The notes: a model not told the origin generated them from the letters alone. A DNA stretch of 64,000 nucleotides from Multifurca ochricompacta (GCA_022496185.1 WTXG01000009.1:124001-188000); one strand, 5' to 3'; positions 11,488 to 23,017 are shown, numbered from the stretch's first letter. A program made the numbers and translations.

Positions 11488-13499
11488 ATGACAAATAACG
11501 TCCGCGGGCCCACTTCAGCTCTGACGGAATTCCTTAGAGTTCGCATCATTTATAATTTTGGACGGTGTAAATACTCACCTCTACCAGGAATTAGGCATTA
11601 ATCATGCTTTAATTCAACGCCGAGGGCAGCGATGGCAGCAACAGCAGGCCGAAGCAGGCCCTAGTAACGCGTCAACTAATGCGAACCAGGATATTACCAA
11701 CGAAGAGGAGCAAGGTGGTCTCCCTGATTCTCTGACTGGAGAGGTGTGTGCCCCTTTCCTCCCACTCCTCATCCCCTTCTCATATTTGACCCAAGGCTGC
11801 ACCCGACTCGGATCATCTTGACAGCGAGGAGGAAGTTACCACGGGCAAGAAGCGCAAACTCTCAAAAGCAGCCTTGGAAAGGCAGAAGGCGTCTGCTAAG
11901 AAAAAAGCGAAGAAAAATGATGATGAGGACTACAAAGATAATGAAGAGGATGCGTACACTGCAAAATCTTTGAGGGAGAATAAGTCGACGAACCCTAAGC
12001 CATCTATCGGAAGCCTTCAGAAATGTTCCAGGTGTTCCAAGCAATTCACTATGGTGTGTTTGTCAGCGGCTGCCGTTTTCTTTTTATTGACCTTGGGCGA
12101 AGACAAAGTACACGATGGCTGCTAATCCACCTCCTGGCTATCTCTGCCACTCCTGCGCCAAGTCTTCTGGGGCTGACCCATTCAAGAAGCCAGCTGCACC
12201 ACGCAAGCGCAAATCTGCCGCCGAAAAGCGTACCATCACCAATTTCCAAGAAAGGAAGCTTCCCACCCTGGTCTTCCTTTGCATCAAAGTGAATCATGAC
12301 TTCAGCTCGGCAGTCTTCTCCCTCACGCTTTCTTTCAGGTCATATCACAACATATCAACGACGTTGAGGCGTTTGGGGACATTGGGTCTGTCAACCTTGA
12401 CAGGATCGTCCGTGCCCTTTGTCGCAACAGGTCCCTGTAAGATTATACAGCCCTTGATCTATTCGGTCTGTTGACGAAAATTTGCAGAACGCCCGAAAAT
12501 GCTACCCTCTTTTACGACGTGAGGAACAAAAATATCAATATCTATGACGGCACTAGGCTTGAGCCGCCTGCGCTCACAACCCTTGCCCTCCTTAACCCGA
12601 ACCTTACTTCTCTTCGCATTGACTTCTGCGGCCATCTTAACAACGCCGTACTTGATTCCTGGTCCACATCTCTTCCCGCCCTCACGCGCGTTGAACTTCT
12701 CGGGCCTTTCCTAGTTCGCGTCCCTGCATGGATTTCCTTCTTCCGATCGCACCCCGGACTCAAAGGCTTCCTACTTCATCAGAGCCCTCGATTCGACCTG
12801 GAATGCATGTCAGCGTTGGTCACACATTGCTCCCGCATCACGGAGCTACGGTTGAAGGAAATAGGAAAGCTCGATGACACGTTCCTCCCCCACATTTCCT
12901 CCTTGAAATACCTAGAACAACTTGATTTGTCCTCGCCCGGCGCTTCTTGTTCTGATGACAGCGTAATAAGCGTGCTTAAGGAGCGCGGCGCGCAACTTAC
13001 CCACCTTGATCTGTCCTGCCACAATGAACTTGGTGATGATTTTCTCAAACGTGGCATACTGGCGTATACACCTCACCTCGTCTCCCTCAAGCTGGACAAC
13101 CTTCCTTCACTCACAGACGAGGGTGTTGCGGCGTTTTTCCACGCGTGGACACCTTCTGTTCTTAGTACATTAAGTATTGCTCGTGCCCATGACGTCGGTT
13201 CCCATGCCCTCCCGGCGTTGCTGGACTGCGCCTGGTCCACGTTGTCGACGCTAAATATTAACGCATGGCGTGATACCACAGTGGAGTCTCTGGTAAATAT
13301 CGCAAAAGCGCAAGAGTTGCGGACACTCGACATAGGCTGGAATAGAGCTGTAGACAATTTTGTCATCAAAGCAATCCTAGATGGCTGCCCGAAGTTGGAA
13401 GAGATCAAATGTTGGGGTTGTAACCGGGTCACGGCAGAATGCCCGCGAAAGGTTCGACCTCCTTTTACTCAGTTAAAATGGCCTGCACAAGCTAACTGA
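11488..13499 (+). CDS. RAD7: RAD7-type DNA repair protein
   Basis: Six exons: 11488-11538, 11588-11743, 11796-12053, 12103-12288, 12339-12436 and 12488-13499. All have GT..AG borders and the joined frame is 586 residues. The N-terminus carries the family motif RGPTSALTEFLRELGI. A Lys/Glu-rich linker (KKRKLSK, KKKAKKNDDED) follows, then a Cys4 zinc site (CSRC and, after an intron, CHSC), then a long leucine-rich-repeat array with strand signatures such as LTHLDLSCHNELGD and LRTLDIGWNRAVDN. In yeast Rad7 pairs with Rad16 in global-genome nucleotide excision repair and acts in a cullin-type ubiquitin ligase. The first ATG fits the conserved N-terminus. The final ~15 residues diverge from the usual end, so the last codons may be affected by a small indel. 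Confidence 0.9.
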
Positions 13500-13827
13500 A
13501 CCAATTAGTTGAATGTGAACTTGCACGGAGTGGAAAGTTCTGTGTATGTTGATGCATATTGAATGATTTATCTAGTCAGCTTGACTTGCTACTTGCTACT
13601 CTTGAACAATCAGTAATGTGAATACCGCTAGTCGATGAACAGCTGTATGTAGATCCAATCCCGCGTCCAACGGTCGAGCGATGGGGTGGCGGCTAGACTC
13701 GGTGCTCGATCGGGGTGGCGGAAGGATGTAGAATCCTAATGGGTCGTGGGTCCAGCTGGCCCTTTTCCACTCTGAGCGTATACACACCCCTAGGTTCAAC
13801 CTTCACGCTTGTTTGCTTCTTGTTCGC

Positions 13828-14172
13828 CTAGCTCTTTGTATACACAATGCCTGGAATCTGACCACTTCGGCTGGTGGCACCATTAAGGCCGCGCTTGACT
13901 TTACGATGAAAGTCCCGCCGGGTGACGAGCCTGTTTCGGAGCTCTTCTAGAGTGTAGGCGCCGGCGCAGCGGTGTACGGCGACCCAGACGGTGGGTACGC
14001 TGCGTTCCTTGCCCGCTCGGAGCAGGAATACCCTGCGCATCCGTAGTTCTTCTGGAACCAGCCTCTGAGTAACTCCGAGCGGGTTACGCACGCACGCGGG
14101 TAGTGCTGGTGCCGCGACGCCACCGGGATCCAGTTCGGCCGCGGGTACCACGGCAAGTAAGGAAAGCAGCAA
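13828..14172 (-). CDS. Unrecognised minus-strand open frame, possibly an exon
   Basis: A 114-codon frame ending at 13828. The last ~60 residues (from VPTVWVAVHRCAG through ELRNRLVTRRDFHRKVKRGL) have a GC-rich third codon position and balanced composition, unlike the surrounding AT-richer sequence. I do not recognise the family. The upstream part overlaps longer frames in other phases (13947-14435), so if this is a gene it is spliced and the start is unknown. It could equally be the decayed end of a mobile element. Confidence 0.2.
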   Translation of the reverse strand: MLLSLLAVVPAAELDPGGVAAPALPACVRNPLGVTQRLVPEELRMRRVFLLRAGKERSVPTVWVAVHRCAGAYTLEELRNRLVTRRDFHRKVKRGLNGATSRSGQIPGIVYTKS

Positions 14173-14772
14173 AAATTCGAATAATGGTGCACGGGGGTCT
14201 TACTCGGGACTTGGGGCAGCCTGTTTCTCGGGGCAACGATATTCGTACTGGTGCATATCCTCTTCTTTTTGCCTGATCCGTGTACCTTTTCCTTTCCATG
14301 AAAAATGCCTTTCAGTACTTGGTAAACAAAGATCTCCGCTGGTAACGTGGGTTCAGGCGAGCAGCAATCACCAAGGAGAGTACTCTTCCTCCTGATGGCC
14401 ACAGTATTGCTGCAATCATGGAAGCAGCGGGCCATTCATTCTAGGTCTAGAAATAAATCCACAACCTTCGTGGTGAAGAGTGTCGGTATGTTCCGCTTCT
14501 CTGATGGGCGGTGAAGGATCCATACGGCCTCCAACATAGGGACCACGCAGGTACGTTAGTGGATGCAATGCGTCCATAAGAAGCAAGAAGGGCGGAGTGA
14601 GGACACTCCGTTCTCAATCATGCAGTTCAGCCCCATCATCCTGCTTGCGGTCAGACGTGAAGGTGAACGCCGTTTGCTCACATGAGCATCCTTGCTGCGC
14701 CGCTCACAGGTCCATGAATACCTGGATTGGATTCTTCCTTGCACTTACGTTTCTTTTGCTCTAGGAAAAGGG

Positions 14773-14778
14773 TATAAA
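14773..14778 (+). promoter_or_regulatory. TATA box of the lectin gene
   Basis: TATAAA lies 133 bp upstream of the lectin ATG and is followed by a C/T- and CA-rich stretch that looks like a transcribed leader. Inferred from position and sequence only. Confidence 0.45.
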
Positions 14779-14808
14779 GGAAACACCTTTTTGTCGCTTT
14801 TCCAGTAA

Positions 14809-15345
<537 letters not shown>

Positions 15346-15815
15346 AAGTAAGTCCATCTCGTTACTTCATCTTCATTTACCCCCTGATTTTTTTTTACTG
15401 TGTACTTAGTTCATAAGGTGTCTTCTCAAAATGGTTTGAAAATCGCCATTAAACTCGCTATTCGATGTGTTGTAACGGACGCTTGTTCGTATTACGAAAG
15501 TAGTCTGTGAAAATGTGAAGGTGTCAATGAACACCAACAACTTGAAGCTCTGCGATACTAACTTGAGTGTCCAAGTATTTTTTTTGGAAGCGCGCGAAAC
15601 ACGAAGTGTGTCCACCGTTGCTAACTTCGACCGACGCACGCGCTGGCCCTCGTGCCAAGTCTCTGATTTAGAACAGTTCCTACCCATACAGACCCAGCCT
15701 GCCAGTGAGGCCGGATAACTCGAATGGCTTCATCAGGAAAATGACATTTGCTAGAACGACTAGAATGACTAGAATGGATGGAATGGCTAGGGCGCCAGAT
15801 TGTATTTACTATATG
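15346..15815. other. Short intergenic region with a dispersed repeat fragment
   Basis: It holds the 3' flank of the lectin gene and, at 15729-15790, a repeat fragment: CATCAGGAAAATGACATTT followed by CTAGAACGACTAGAATGACT. The first 19 bases recur in inverse orientation near 25025-25043. No gene was seen. Confidence 0.5.
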
Positions 15816-15830
15816 TGGGAATAGCAGCGC

Positions 15831-16400
15831 TTTTTGTTTTTTTTTGGATCGATTCTATTACGCGCTTGCAGGACAGTGCCCAATTGCGCGGCCACATCAG
15901 GGTACAATGTAGCAACTAATTACTACAAACAATGGGGAGTTGACACAAAGTCATGGTGGAAAACCCATAAGGAAAAACCAAAGTAGTGTTCTAAAGTAGA
16001 GAGGCCACAGGAAAAAAAAGAGGCCGTTCAACAAAGCCGGAGAGAAAAAGGAACTTACTGGTCACCAAATTCCCCCCAAATCAGGCTGGCTCATGAGGGT
16101 GAAGGGAGGTAACAGGCTTGGGGAAGGCCCACATGTCCTGGAAGAACTCCAGCAGGAAGTCACCCAAGCTTGAGTGTACAAGGGGCATTCAAGGAGGACA
16201 TGCACAAATGTCGCCAAGGAAGTGTCGTCGCAGGGGCAGGTGCGAGAGGAGACTGGGAGGGAGGGGTGAAAGCGCTCCTGGTATTCAGCAACAAAGGCAT
16301 GGCCTGTGGCGAGGCACATGGCAGTGGAGCAGGTGCGACGTGTGAAAGGGACCTCACGCTTCTTAGTAGGTGCCGTCCAAAGGGGATGATTAGACCCATC
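15831..16400 (-). mobile_element. 5'-truncated LINE stub with complete 3' end
   Basis: A minus-strand insertion flanked by the 15-bp direct repeat TGGGAATAGCAGCGC (15816-15830 and 16401-16415), a target duplication of the size LINEs make. The end at 15831 is poly(T), the complement of the poly(A) tail. Just inside it is the family 3' tail (reverse complement of about 15840-15910: GCCGCGC..., then GCGCGTAATA). Codons on the minus strand at about 16400-16062 encode the ORF2 C-terminus, including CPCDD...FVHVLLECPLY (CxC...HxxxxC) and a stop at 16062. It is a classical truncated target-primed insertion. Confidence 0.9.
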
Positions 16401-17086
16401 TGGGAATAGCAGCGCGCATGCAGCATGAATCGATACCGGAGATGCCGGGCCGGACAAACTATCATACTTCCAATACGCATATTTAACTTCACCCTTTTTT
16501 TCATCCCTTCTTGACCACATACCACCACCATCACCTTTAGGTCTTTGTGTTGTTTGCTGATTAAGTTGCCTCCAATGTCTAATCGCTTTGCTGCTCTTTC
16601 GGAGCCCCCTCCCCCACCCCCCCCTTCTCCTGCCCAGGTTCTCACCTCGGCCATCACCCAGCTTTATGATGGGATGGTTGAGGCTGAGGCTTCCTTCCCT
16701 GGGGATGACGATGCTTATGTCGCCGCCCTCCATGGCCACCTCCACGATTTCCTTGACTTTGCCCCTGTTCATGGGGCCCCCTCACTCATCCTCTCCTACG
16801 CACAGCACTCCCAGGCCTTTGTGGATTCCATGCATGCTGCTTTCCCTACTCCCCTCTCCAATCTCTCCAGGATCTTCCATGAGGACCTGCTCCTGATCAA
16901 TCAGGACTTGCTGCTCTTCAAGAGGTCACTGGATGCGCTCACTGCTGGTGGCACACTGGCACCCCCCCCTCCTGCTGCTCCCCCTCCTGCTCCTGTTCCA
17001 GGCCCTTCCAAGAAAGGTAAGGCCCCAGCCCAGGCCCCTCCCACCCCACCTGCCCAGGCCCCGGCCCAGGTTGCCCCAGCCAAGGC

Positions 17087-17381
17087 TAAAGAACGCAGCC
17101 TGAGGTTAGATAATCCAAACTACCTAGAATGGTAGTTATAATTCAGTTGTGATGGTCAGAACTGAAGTGAACCGTACAGTGAGAGTGTCCTTAAATACTG
17201 TAAATGAGTGTGCTTATAGTAACCAAGACAATAAAGGATTGTGTCTAATCAAGTAAGGTATCAAAGTATTCACAGGAAGGTGAAACACAGTCCGCGTGCT
17301 ACTGCACAACACACAACTCGCTTGTTAGTACCACACACTTAGCGATTGATCCGACCTGGCCATATTGATCCATTTCCGACA
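17087..17381 (-). repeat. 3' LTR of the copia element
   Basis: 295 bp, matching the right-hand copy at every position I compared. The adjacent internal sequence just inside (17382-17390, minus-strand sense CACGGGGGGA) is a short purine-rich stretch that would serve as plus-strand primer. Confidence 0.93.
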
Positions 17382-17408
17382 TCCCCCCGTGATTGAGACA
17401 ATCCTGGA

Positions 17409-20400
17409 TTAGATAAGTCCTAGTCCAGTGACGAAGTCTTGGAGTTGCGTATGCGCGTGTGGTTTTGTGAATCCATCAGCTAGCATTTCTCCAGTGGGTG
17501 TCCTGATTAGATCGATGTGTCCCTGTTCGACGTATTCGCGAATGGCGTGGAATTTGATAGCAATGTGTTTGGATCTTCGCCCGGTCACAGGGTTGAGAGC
17601 CAAGTCGACTGCCCCTTTGTTATCGCCATGTAAGGGAATCGGATCTGTAACATCGTAGCCGAGTTCCGAGAGGAAACTCCGGTACCAAGTGGCTTGATTT
17701 GCCGCTTCGGCAAGTGCCATGTACTCTGCGTGAGTGGTGCTTTGGGCGACAGTCTTCTGCTTACGCGAGGTCCAAGAGATGGATGAGTCAGCAAGTAAAA
17801 AGACGTAGCCCGAGGTGGAATGATGATCGTCGGCATGGTCCCCAAGACTGGAGTCCGAGTAGCCGACAAGTCCCTCTCCGCGCGCTCCATCGTAGCGAAG
17901 CCTAAGGTTGGCTGTGCTCCTTAGATAAGCCAGCACATATTTGGCAAGTCGCAGGTGTTGCGGCGAAGGATTTGCTGCATACTGCGCAAGACGCGCTACA
18001 GCGAAAGATATGTCAGGGCGAGTCCCAATTTGCACGTACAGAAGGCTCCCAATAATTTGTTGGTAATATGTGATTTCTGTTTGAGTAGCCTGTTCAGTGT
18101 GCTTTACCAGATGGACATCTGCCCCAGCAGGGAGTGGTGTGCGCGCGGGGTTCGCATCCGCCATCCCAAAGCGTGCAACGATCTCTCCAATGTACCGTGA
18201 TTGATCAATTTCCAGACGCTTGATAGATCTGTCGCGTGTGATCTGGACTCCAAGATATGAGTCGATCTCACCTAGATCTGTCATTTCATAGCGCTTAGAT
18301 AAGATTCCCTTGATCCGGTTAACTTCCTTGAGAGTATCGCCTAAGATAGTGATGTCGTCGACATAGAGGATTATAATTGCTGTACCCTCCCCGTCTTGGC
18401 GACGACGCACGTATACCCCGGCATCAGAAAATGTGCGCGTGAAGCCGAGCTCCAATAGAACTCCATGGAATTGCAAGTTCCATGCGCGTGAGGCTTGTTT
18501 GAGTCCGTAAATTGCCTTTTTCAGTAGGCATACCTTATTCGTCTGGCCCGATGTGATGAAACCCTCCGGTTGCTCCATGTAAATTTCCTCATCCAGTAGT
18601 CCGTTCAGGAACGCCGACTTGACGTCCATTTGATGGATCTCCCAATCCTCTAGCGCGGCCAACGCTAGCAGTAGTCTCAAAGACTCGAACCGGGCTACTG
18701 GAGAAAATGTTTCATCATAATCAATACCTTGAATTTGCGTGAATCCCTTAGCAACTAAGCGTGCGCGAAAGCGTCCATCGGCTTTGCGCTTGAAAACCCA
18801 CTTGGACTTCACAGCCTTCCGATCGGCCGGTAAGTCCACCAGTGTCCAAGTTCCATTCTTGGCTAGTGCGTCCATTTCATATTGGCACGCGTCCTGCCAG
18901 TCGCTAGCATAGTCTGACTTCATCGCCTCTCGATATGTGAGCGGATCACTATAAGCAGCCGCCGCAAGCAGAGCACGATGCCCGAGTCGCCCATCCTCAC
19001 CTAACTCGGCATTATCATCGCCAAAGTAGCGTGGATTCCTGCGAGGATTCTCTCGCAGTCTCCGAGGGGGCACGTCCTCCAAAGTGGGGACAACGGTCCG
19101 CTGAGTCCGGAGAAACCGGTTGTGCGGCGCGCGGGGCGGGGGCTCTTGCATTGCGGGGCGTGAGGGCGGGGTAGCCCAGACTGTATTACCAGAACTTGGG
19201 GTTTGTGTGGCAACAGGGGATGGCGTCCTTGGCGGATCGACCTCCCCTTGAGTTTGCGTAGGGACAGCCATAGGGAATGTAACGGCCAGTGGCCCCTCCA
19301 GGGCCTTAGGTTGATCAGAACGAATGGACGGCTCACCATTGTCCTGAAATGGGAAGGAGCGTTCGTCGAATGTCACGTCGCGCGACAGGACGACTGCTCG
19401 GGTACTCTTGTTCCATAGCCGGTAACCCTTAGAACCCGGCTCATACCCAACAAGCGTCATCTCGATTGATCTCGGATCGAGCTTTCTTCGCTTGTTCTCA
19501 GGCACATGAACATATGCCTTGCATCCGAAGACGCGGAAATAGGAGACGTCTGGAGTGTGACCAGCACTCCAGAGCTCGTGAGGCGTGCGCCAACCTATAG
19601 TTCGGGTGGGAGTTCTGTTGTAAGTATGAACGGCAGTGTCCACTGCCAACTCCCAGAAGCCAAGGGACAGGCCAGCGCTGTGTAGCATAGAGCGCGCCTT
19701 GTCCATGATGGTCCTGTTCCATCTCTCGGCTATGCCGTTTTGTTGCGGCGATCCCGGCATCGTCAACTTATGCTCGATCCCCCGTTCATCCAGTACAGCT
19801 CTAAGCGCGCCTGACATGTACTCCCCCCCGCGATCTGAGTGCAAGGCTAGCATTTTTTCCGATGATTGAGTCTCAGCCCAAGCTAGGAATTTCCGAAATG
19901 CTGTTGCACACTGATCTTTGGATCTGAGGAAGTAGACCACACCATGTCTAGAGTAGTCGTCGATAAATGTTGCAATGTAGAGCGCGCCTTGAATAGACTG
20001 AACCTGCATCGGGCCGGCCAGATCGCTGTGAACAACCTGTAGCCGCCGGTCCGATCGCTTGTGAGAGGACTTAAAGGGGAGTCGCGTGTGTTTCCCGAGC
20101 TCGCACCCGGGGCATGGCGACTGATGTTGATCGATCGGAGCATCCAATGATATCCCCTTGACGGATTCATGATACCGCTTGAGGGCGTTGTATGACATAT
20201 GCCCCATGCGGCGATGCCAGATGTCGATGGGTTGCGACGTTTGAGCGTGCGCATTGAGTCCAGCCATGGAGGCATCCAGCCAGTATAGGTTGTCCTCCAA
20301 GTAACCCTGCGCTACCGTCCGGTCTCGGACTGAGATCTTAAAGATTTTATCTGTGAAAGAGATCTGAGCCCCCTTCTGAGCAAGTGCACGCGTAGAAATG

Positions 20401-21467
20401 AAACGCGTCGTAACGTCTGGTATGTGCAGCACGTTGCTTAGGGTGATCTCAGAACCTCTACTACCTGCAGTGGTCTTGAATACCACAGTCCCAACCCCAA
20501 TTTGTCGCACATTCGAGTTGTCTCCCAGGCGTACAATGCCAGCCGCCGGAGTATACTGAATAAAGTCAGACCGATTTGGGGTGATATGATGCGTTGCGCC
20601 GGAATCCATCATCCAACGTGATCGCACAGCCGAGTAAAGGGAAACGCGGAGATCGTCATTGTCATCGCCTATCTCTACGATAGACGCTGTCTGAACTGCT
20701 AAGTGCGCGTTAACGGCCTTGTTACTGGCCTGCGCGGTCTCCGATCCCTTCTTCTCCTCCAGATCCTTTTTCTTCTTCCAGCACTCTACTGCCTTGTGCC
20801 CTTTCTTCTGACAATAGAAACATTTGGTGTTCTTCTTGTCATGCTTTTGTTTGATGGGCGCGGCTTTGTTGAGTGAGGCGGAACCACCGGATCGACGACC
20901 TTCCTCATTCAGAATCCGCTCTTGGATAGTCTGAGGGGTAAGATCCTTTGGCGATCCGGATGCTAATATGGTGGACGCGACGGCGGAGTACGATTCGGGA
21001 AGTGCCTTGATTAGGATGAAACTGAACTGGAGATCTGAAATCTCCATCTCGTTGTTCTTGAGTGTGACGCGGGCATCATTAAGTTTCTGCAATTGCGGGA
21101 GCATGGGGGAGGACTCGTCCAGCGCGGTGCCGGTGAGGGCAGACCAAGTATTGAATGCGGACATAGACCCGACTCCCCCATAGACGCGTTTGAGCTCGTC
21201 CCATTTAGCTTTACATGTGACAAACTTAGTGTCGTCTGCCACGGCTGTCCAGACATCCTTCTGAGCATAGAGCTCGAGGATTGCTAAGAGAACACCTTCA
21301 GTAGCCTCCCAGTCAGCAGGAGGGCTAGCAGGCTTGTCTTCGAGCAGGTGGTTCCGGACGCCATTCAAACGGAACAGGGCCATCATTCGCGCTGACCAGA
21401 CTGGCCAGTTCGATCCATCTAGGATCTCGATTGCAGCAGAGGGTGGGAAAGTAAATGCAGGTGCCAT
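17409..21467 (-). CDS. Copia Gag-Pol polyprotein, intact
   Basis: 1352 residues in one frame. Gag-like domain at about 1-190; CCHC zinc knuckle CFYCQKKGHKAVEC (216-229); aspartic protease with DSGATHH (288-294); integrase with the HHCC zinc site (H418, H422, then CPGC at 452-455) and D,D-35-E core (HSD at 480-482, HSDRGGEY at 543-550, E580); reverse transcriptase from about 870 with QMDVKSAFLNG (946-956), YGLKQASRAW (987-996) and YVDD (1035-1038); RNase H with YSDSS (1203-1207), TTHAEYMAL (1244-1252) and HGDNKGA (1280-1286). All catalytic residues I can check are present, and there is no internal stop or frameshift. Gag and Pol are fused in one frame without a frameshift signal, as usual for copia. 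This product would form particles and integrate new copies. Confidence 0.97.
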   Translation of the reverse strand: MAPAFTFPPSAAIEILDGSNWPVWSARMMALFRLNGVRNHLLEDKPASPPADWEATEGVLLAILELYAQKDVWTAVADDTKFVTCKAKWDELKRVYGGVGSMSAFNTWSALTGTALDESSPMLPQLQKLNDARVTLKNNEMEISDLQFSFILIKALPESYSAVASTILASGSPKDLTPQTIQERILNEEGRRSGGSASLNKAAPIKQKHDKKNTKCFYCQKKGHKAVECWKKKKDLEEKKGSETAQASNKAVNAHLAVQTASIVEIGDDNDDLRVSLYSAVRSRWMMDSGATHHITPNRSDFIQYTPAAGIVRLGDNSNVRQIGVGTVVFKTTAGSRGSEITLSNVLHIPDVTTRFISTRALAQKGAQISFTDKIFKISVRDRTVAQGYLEDNLYWLDASMAGLNAHAQTSQPIDIWHRRMGHMSYNALKRYHESVKGISLDAPIDQHQSPCPGCELGKHTRLPFKSSHKRSDRRLQVVHSDLAGPMQVQSIQGALYIATFIDDYSRHGVVYFLRSKDQCATAFRKFLAWAETQSSEKMLALHSDRGGEYMSGALRAVLDERGIEHKLTMPGSPQQNGIAERWNRTIMDKARSMLHSAGLSLGFWELAVDTAVHTYNRTPTRTIGWRTPHELWSAGHTPDVSYFRVFGCKAYVHVPENKRRKLDPRSIEMTLVGYEPGSKGYRLWNKSTRAVVLSRDVTFDERSFPFQDNGEPSIRSDQPKALEGPLAVTFPMAVPTQTQGEVDPPRTPSPVATQTPSSGNTVWATPPSRPAMQEPPPRAPHNRFLRTQRTVVPTLEDVPPRRLRENPRRNPRYFGDDNAELGEDGRLGHRALLAAAAYSDPLTYREAMKSDYASDWQDACQYEMDALAKNGTWTLVDLPADRKAVKSKWVFKRKADGRFRARLVAKGFTQIQGIDYDETFSPVARFESLRLLLALAALEDWEIHQMDVKSAFLNGLLDEEIYMEQPEGFITSGQTNKVCLLKKAIYGLKQASRAWNLQFHGVLLELGFTRTFSDAGVYVRRRQDGEGTAIIILYVDDITILGDTLKEVNRIKGILSKRYEMTDLGEIDSYLGVQITRDRSIKRLEIDQSRYIGEIVARFGMADANPARTPLPAGADVHLVKHTEQATQTEITYYQQIIGSLLYVQIGTRPDISFAVARLAQYAANPSPQHLRLAKYVLAYLRSTANLRLRYDGARGEGLVGYSDSSLGDHADDHHSTSGYVFLLADSSISWTSRKQKTVAQSTTHAEYMALAEAANQATWYRSFLSELGYDVTDPIPLHGDNKGAVDLALNPVTGRRSKHIAIKFHAIREYVEQGHIDLIRTPTGEMLADGFTKPHAHTQLQDFVTGLGLI

Positions 21468-21815
21468 GGTGCGTGTAAGCGACGATTTCCAATCTGGGTA
21501 GAGGAGCTGTCAGACCCAGATCGTGAAGACCGATCAAGTCCCGATGTATCCAACTGTTCGCTCTGAACCGCAAAGGGTCCAGTCCCGATTAGGGATTGCT
21601 CACACGTGCTTCAGCGTCGCCACGCTCCATCGCACGGCTCGCGCGAAGCCCGGTGAGGGGCCCAGTCTACACCGATCCACTGGTTCCAGGGACCAGGGAA
21701 TAGGACTACAAAAGAACAGAGGCTTGCCTTATCGGGAGATGCAAAAATGCGTGAATTACTGAGTAAGGAAGCTTGTGTATGAAATTCGATCTTCTTCTGG
21801 ATTAATTCAGTTACG

Positions 21816-21831
21816 GCCAGGGCCCATAACC
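21816..21831 (-). promoter_or_regulatory. Primer-binding site, half-tRNA-iMet type
   Basis: Minus-strand sequence directly after the 5' LTR reads GGTTATGGGCCCTGG. This resembles the complement of the anticodon-loop half of initiator tRNA-Met, the primer type known from Drosophila copia, rather than the tRNA 3' end. The match is judged by eye. Confidence 0.65.
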
Positions 21832-22126
21832 TAAAGAACGCAGCCTGAGGTTAGATAATCCAAACTACCTAGAATGGTAGTTATAATTCAGTTGTGATGG
21901 TCAGAACTGAAGTGAACCGTACAGTGAGAGTGTCCTTAAATACTGTAAATGAGTGTGCTTATAGTAACCAAGACAATAAAGGATTGTGTCTAATCAAGTA
22001 AGGTATCAAAGTATTCACAGGAAGGTGAAACACAGTCCGCGTGCTACTGCACAACACACAACTCGCTTGTTAGTACCACACACTTAGCGATTGATCCGAC
22101 CTGGCCATATTGATCCATTTCCGACA
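21832..22126 (-). repeat. 5' LTR of the copia element
   Basis: 295 bp, the promoter-side LTR for the minus-strand gag-pol gene. It is followed directly (minus sense) by the primer-binding site at 21831-21816. Confidence 0.93.
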
Positions 22127-23017
22127 AAGGCCCCCAAGGCCAAGGCCAAGCCCTCTGCCCCGGCCCCCTCCCCTGCACCCCCTCCTGCCCCCACTGCCCC
22201 TGCTGCCCCTGCCCCCTCCCCCCCTTCCTCCTACGCTGCTGCTGCCAAGAGGCGCGCGAGACCCTCTCTGGTAGTATTTCCTGGTTCTGTGCAGGACATC
22301 TCCGATCCACCATTTGTGTGCAAGCCCCCTGGGGCTATTGTTTCATTTTTGAACTCTGAGCTGTCTGGTTCGGGTACTCAAGTCTCCTTGTCTGCTGCGC
22401 GGTGGACACCTAAGAAGAACTTGGTCCTCACGGCCGGCCCTGATGTCTCAGAGGCCAACCTCCTTTCTGCCCAGCCCCTCATCACCTCTGTGCTCGGTCC
22501 CTTCCTGTCGGCGATGGGCCAGCCCCTTACCCCCTCCTCCCGCCCGAACGTTCGGTGGTCCCGGGTGACCATCAACGGCCTCGCGACTGGCGTGACCCCG
22601 CATACTGGTGCCCATTCTCCCCAGGCCTGTCATGAGGCCCTGGGTCGTGAGAATCCAGTGTACAGGGCGCTCAAAGTGACAGCCCTCCCCTCCTGGGTCC
22701 GTGCCCCCTCCACTCTCCTCCCTGGCTCCACCTCCTCTGTGGTGGTGGCCTTTGAGGATCCGGATGGTGTGGCGCTGACGGGCCTCTTGGCCCAGCGCAC
22801 CCTCTATGCCTTTGGGCATGCTGGTGCAGTCCGTCGATGGAAGAAGCCGCCCCGCGTCAAGAAGCCGGCTGTCCCGGCCCCCACACCCGCCGCTTAGCGG
22901 CATCTTTCTTTTTTACTTGTGACTTTTGCTTCGGACTTTCATTGAACTGATTGGTTGGGTCTCGACCATGATGGCACACAGGGTCTGGACCTGGCACATG
23001 CGCCTAGCCGTCCCCAC

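Larger units (their letters stand above)
17087..22126 (-). mobile_element. Full-length Ty1/copia LTR retrotransposon
   Basis: It is 5040 bp long with 295-bp LTRs (17087-17381 and 21832-22126) that read as identical throughout, a single uninterrupted gag-pol frame of 1352 codons and the 5-bp target duplication AAGGC (17082-17086 and 22127-22131). On the minus strand the 5' LTR is the right-hand copy. LTRs start TGTCGG and end CTTTA, so the usual terminal CA is TA here. Identical LTRs imply a very young insertion that may still be mobile. It lies inside LINE ORF1. Confidence 0.96.
16575..22897 (+). pseudogene. LINE ORF1 (Gag-like RNA-binding protein), interrupted
   Basis: Pieces 16575-17086 and 22132-22897 join in frame, after removing the copia element and one AAGGC duplication, to 425 codons. 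Residues 1-140 contain an alpha-helical segment following MSNRFAAL. A Pro/Ala/Lys-rich linker follows (about 135-230), then a globular C-terminal domain with alternating beta strands and helices, an RRM-like arrangement seen in Tad1-clade ORF1 proteins. Related ORF1 proteins usually end with CCHC zinc knuckles; here the frame ends at VRRWKKPPRVKK plus a proline-rich tail with no knuckle. The likely role is binding element RNA. The reading frame is otherwise clean, pointing to recent activity before the copia insertion. In its present state it stops inside the LTR. Confidence 0.8.

Noticed and set aside
16062..16772. Long minus-strand 236-codon frame as a gene
   Set aside because: Only the part up to 16400 matches LINE ORF2; the rest reads backwards through the ORF1 leader of another element.
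22448..22903. Minus-strand frame opposite LINE ORF1
   Set aside because: Shadow of the GC-rich coding strand with no domain of its own.
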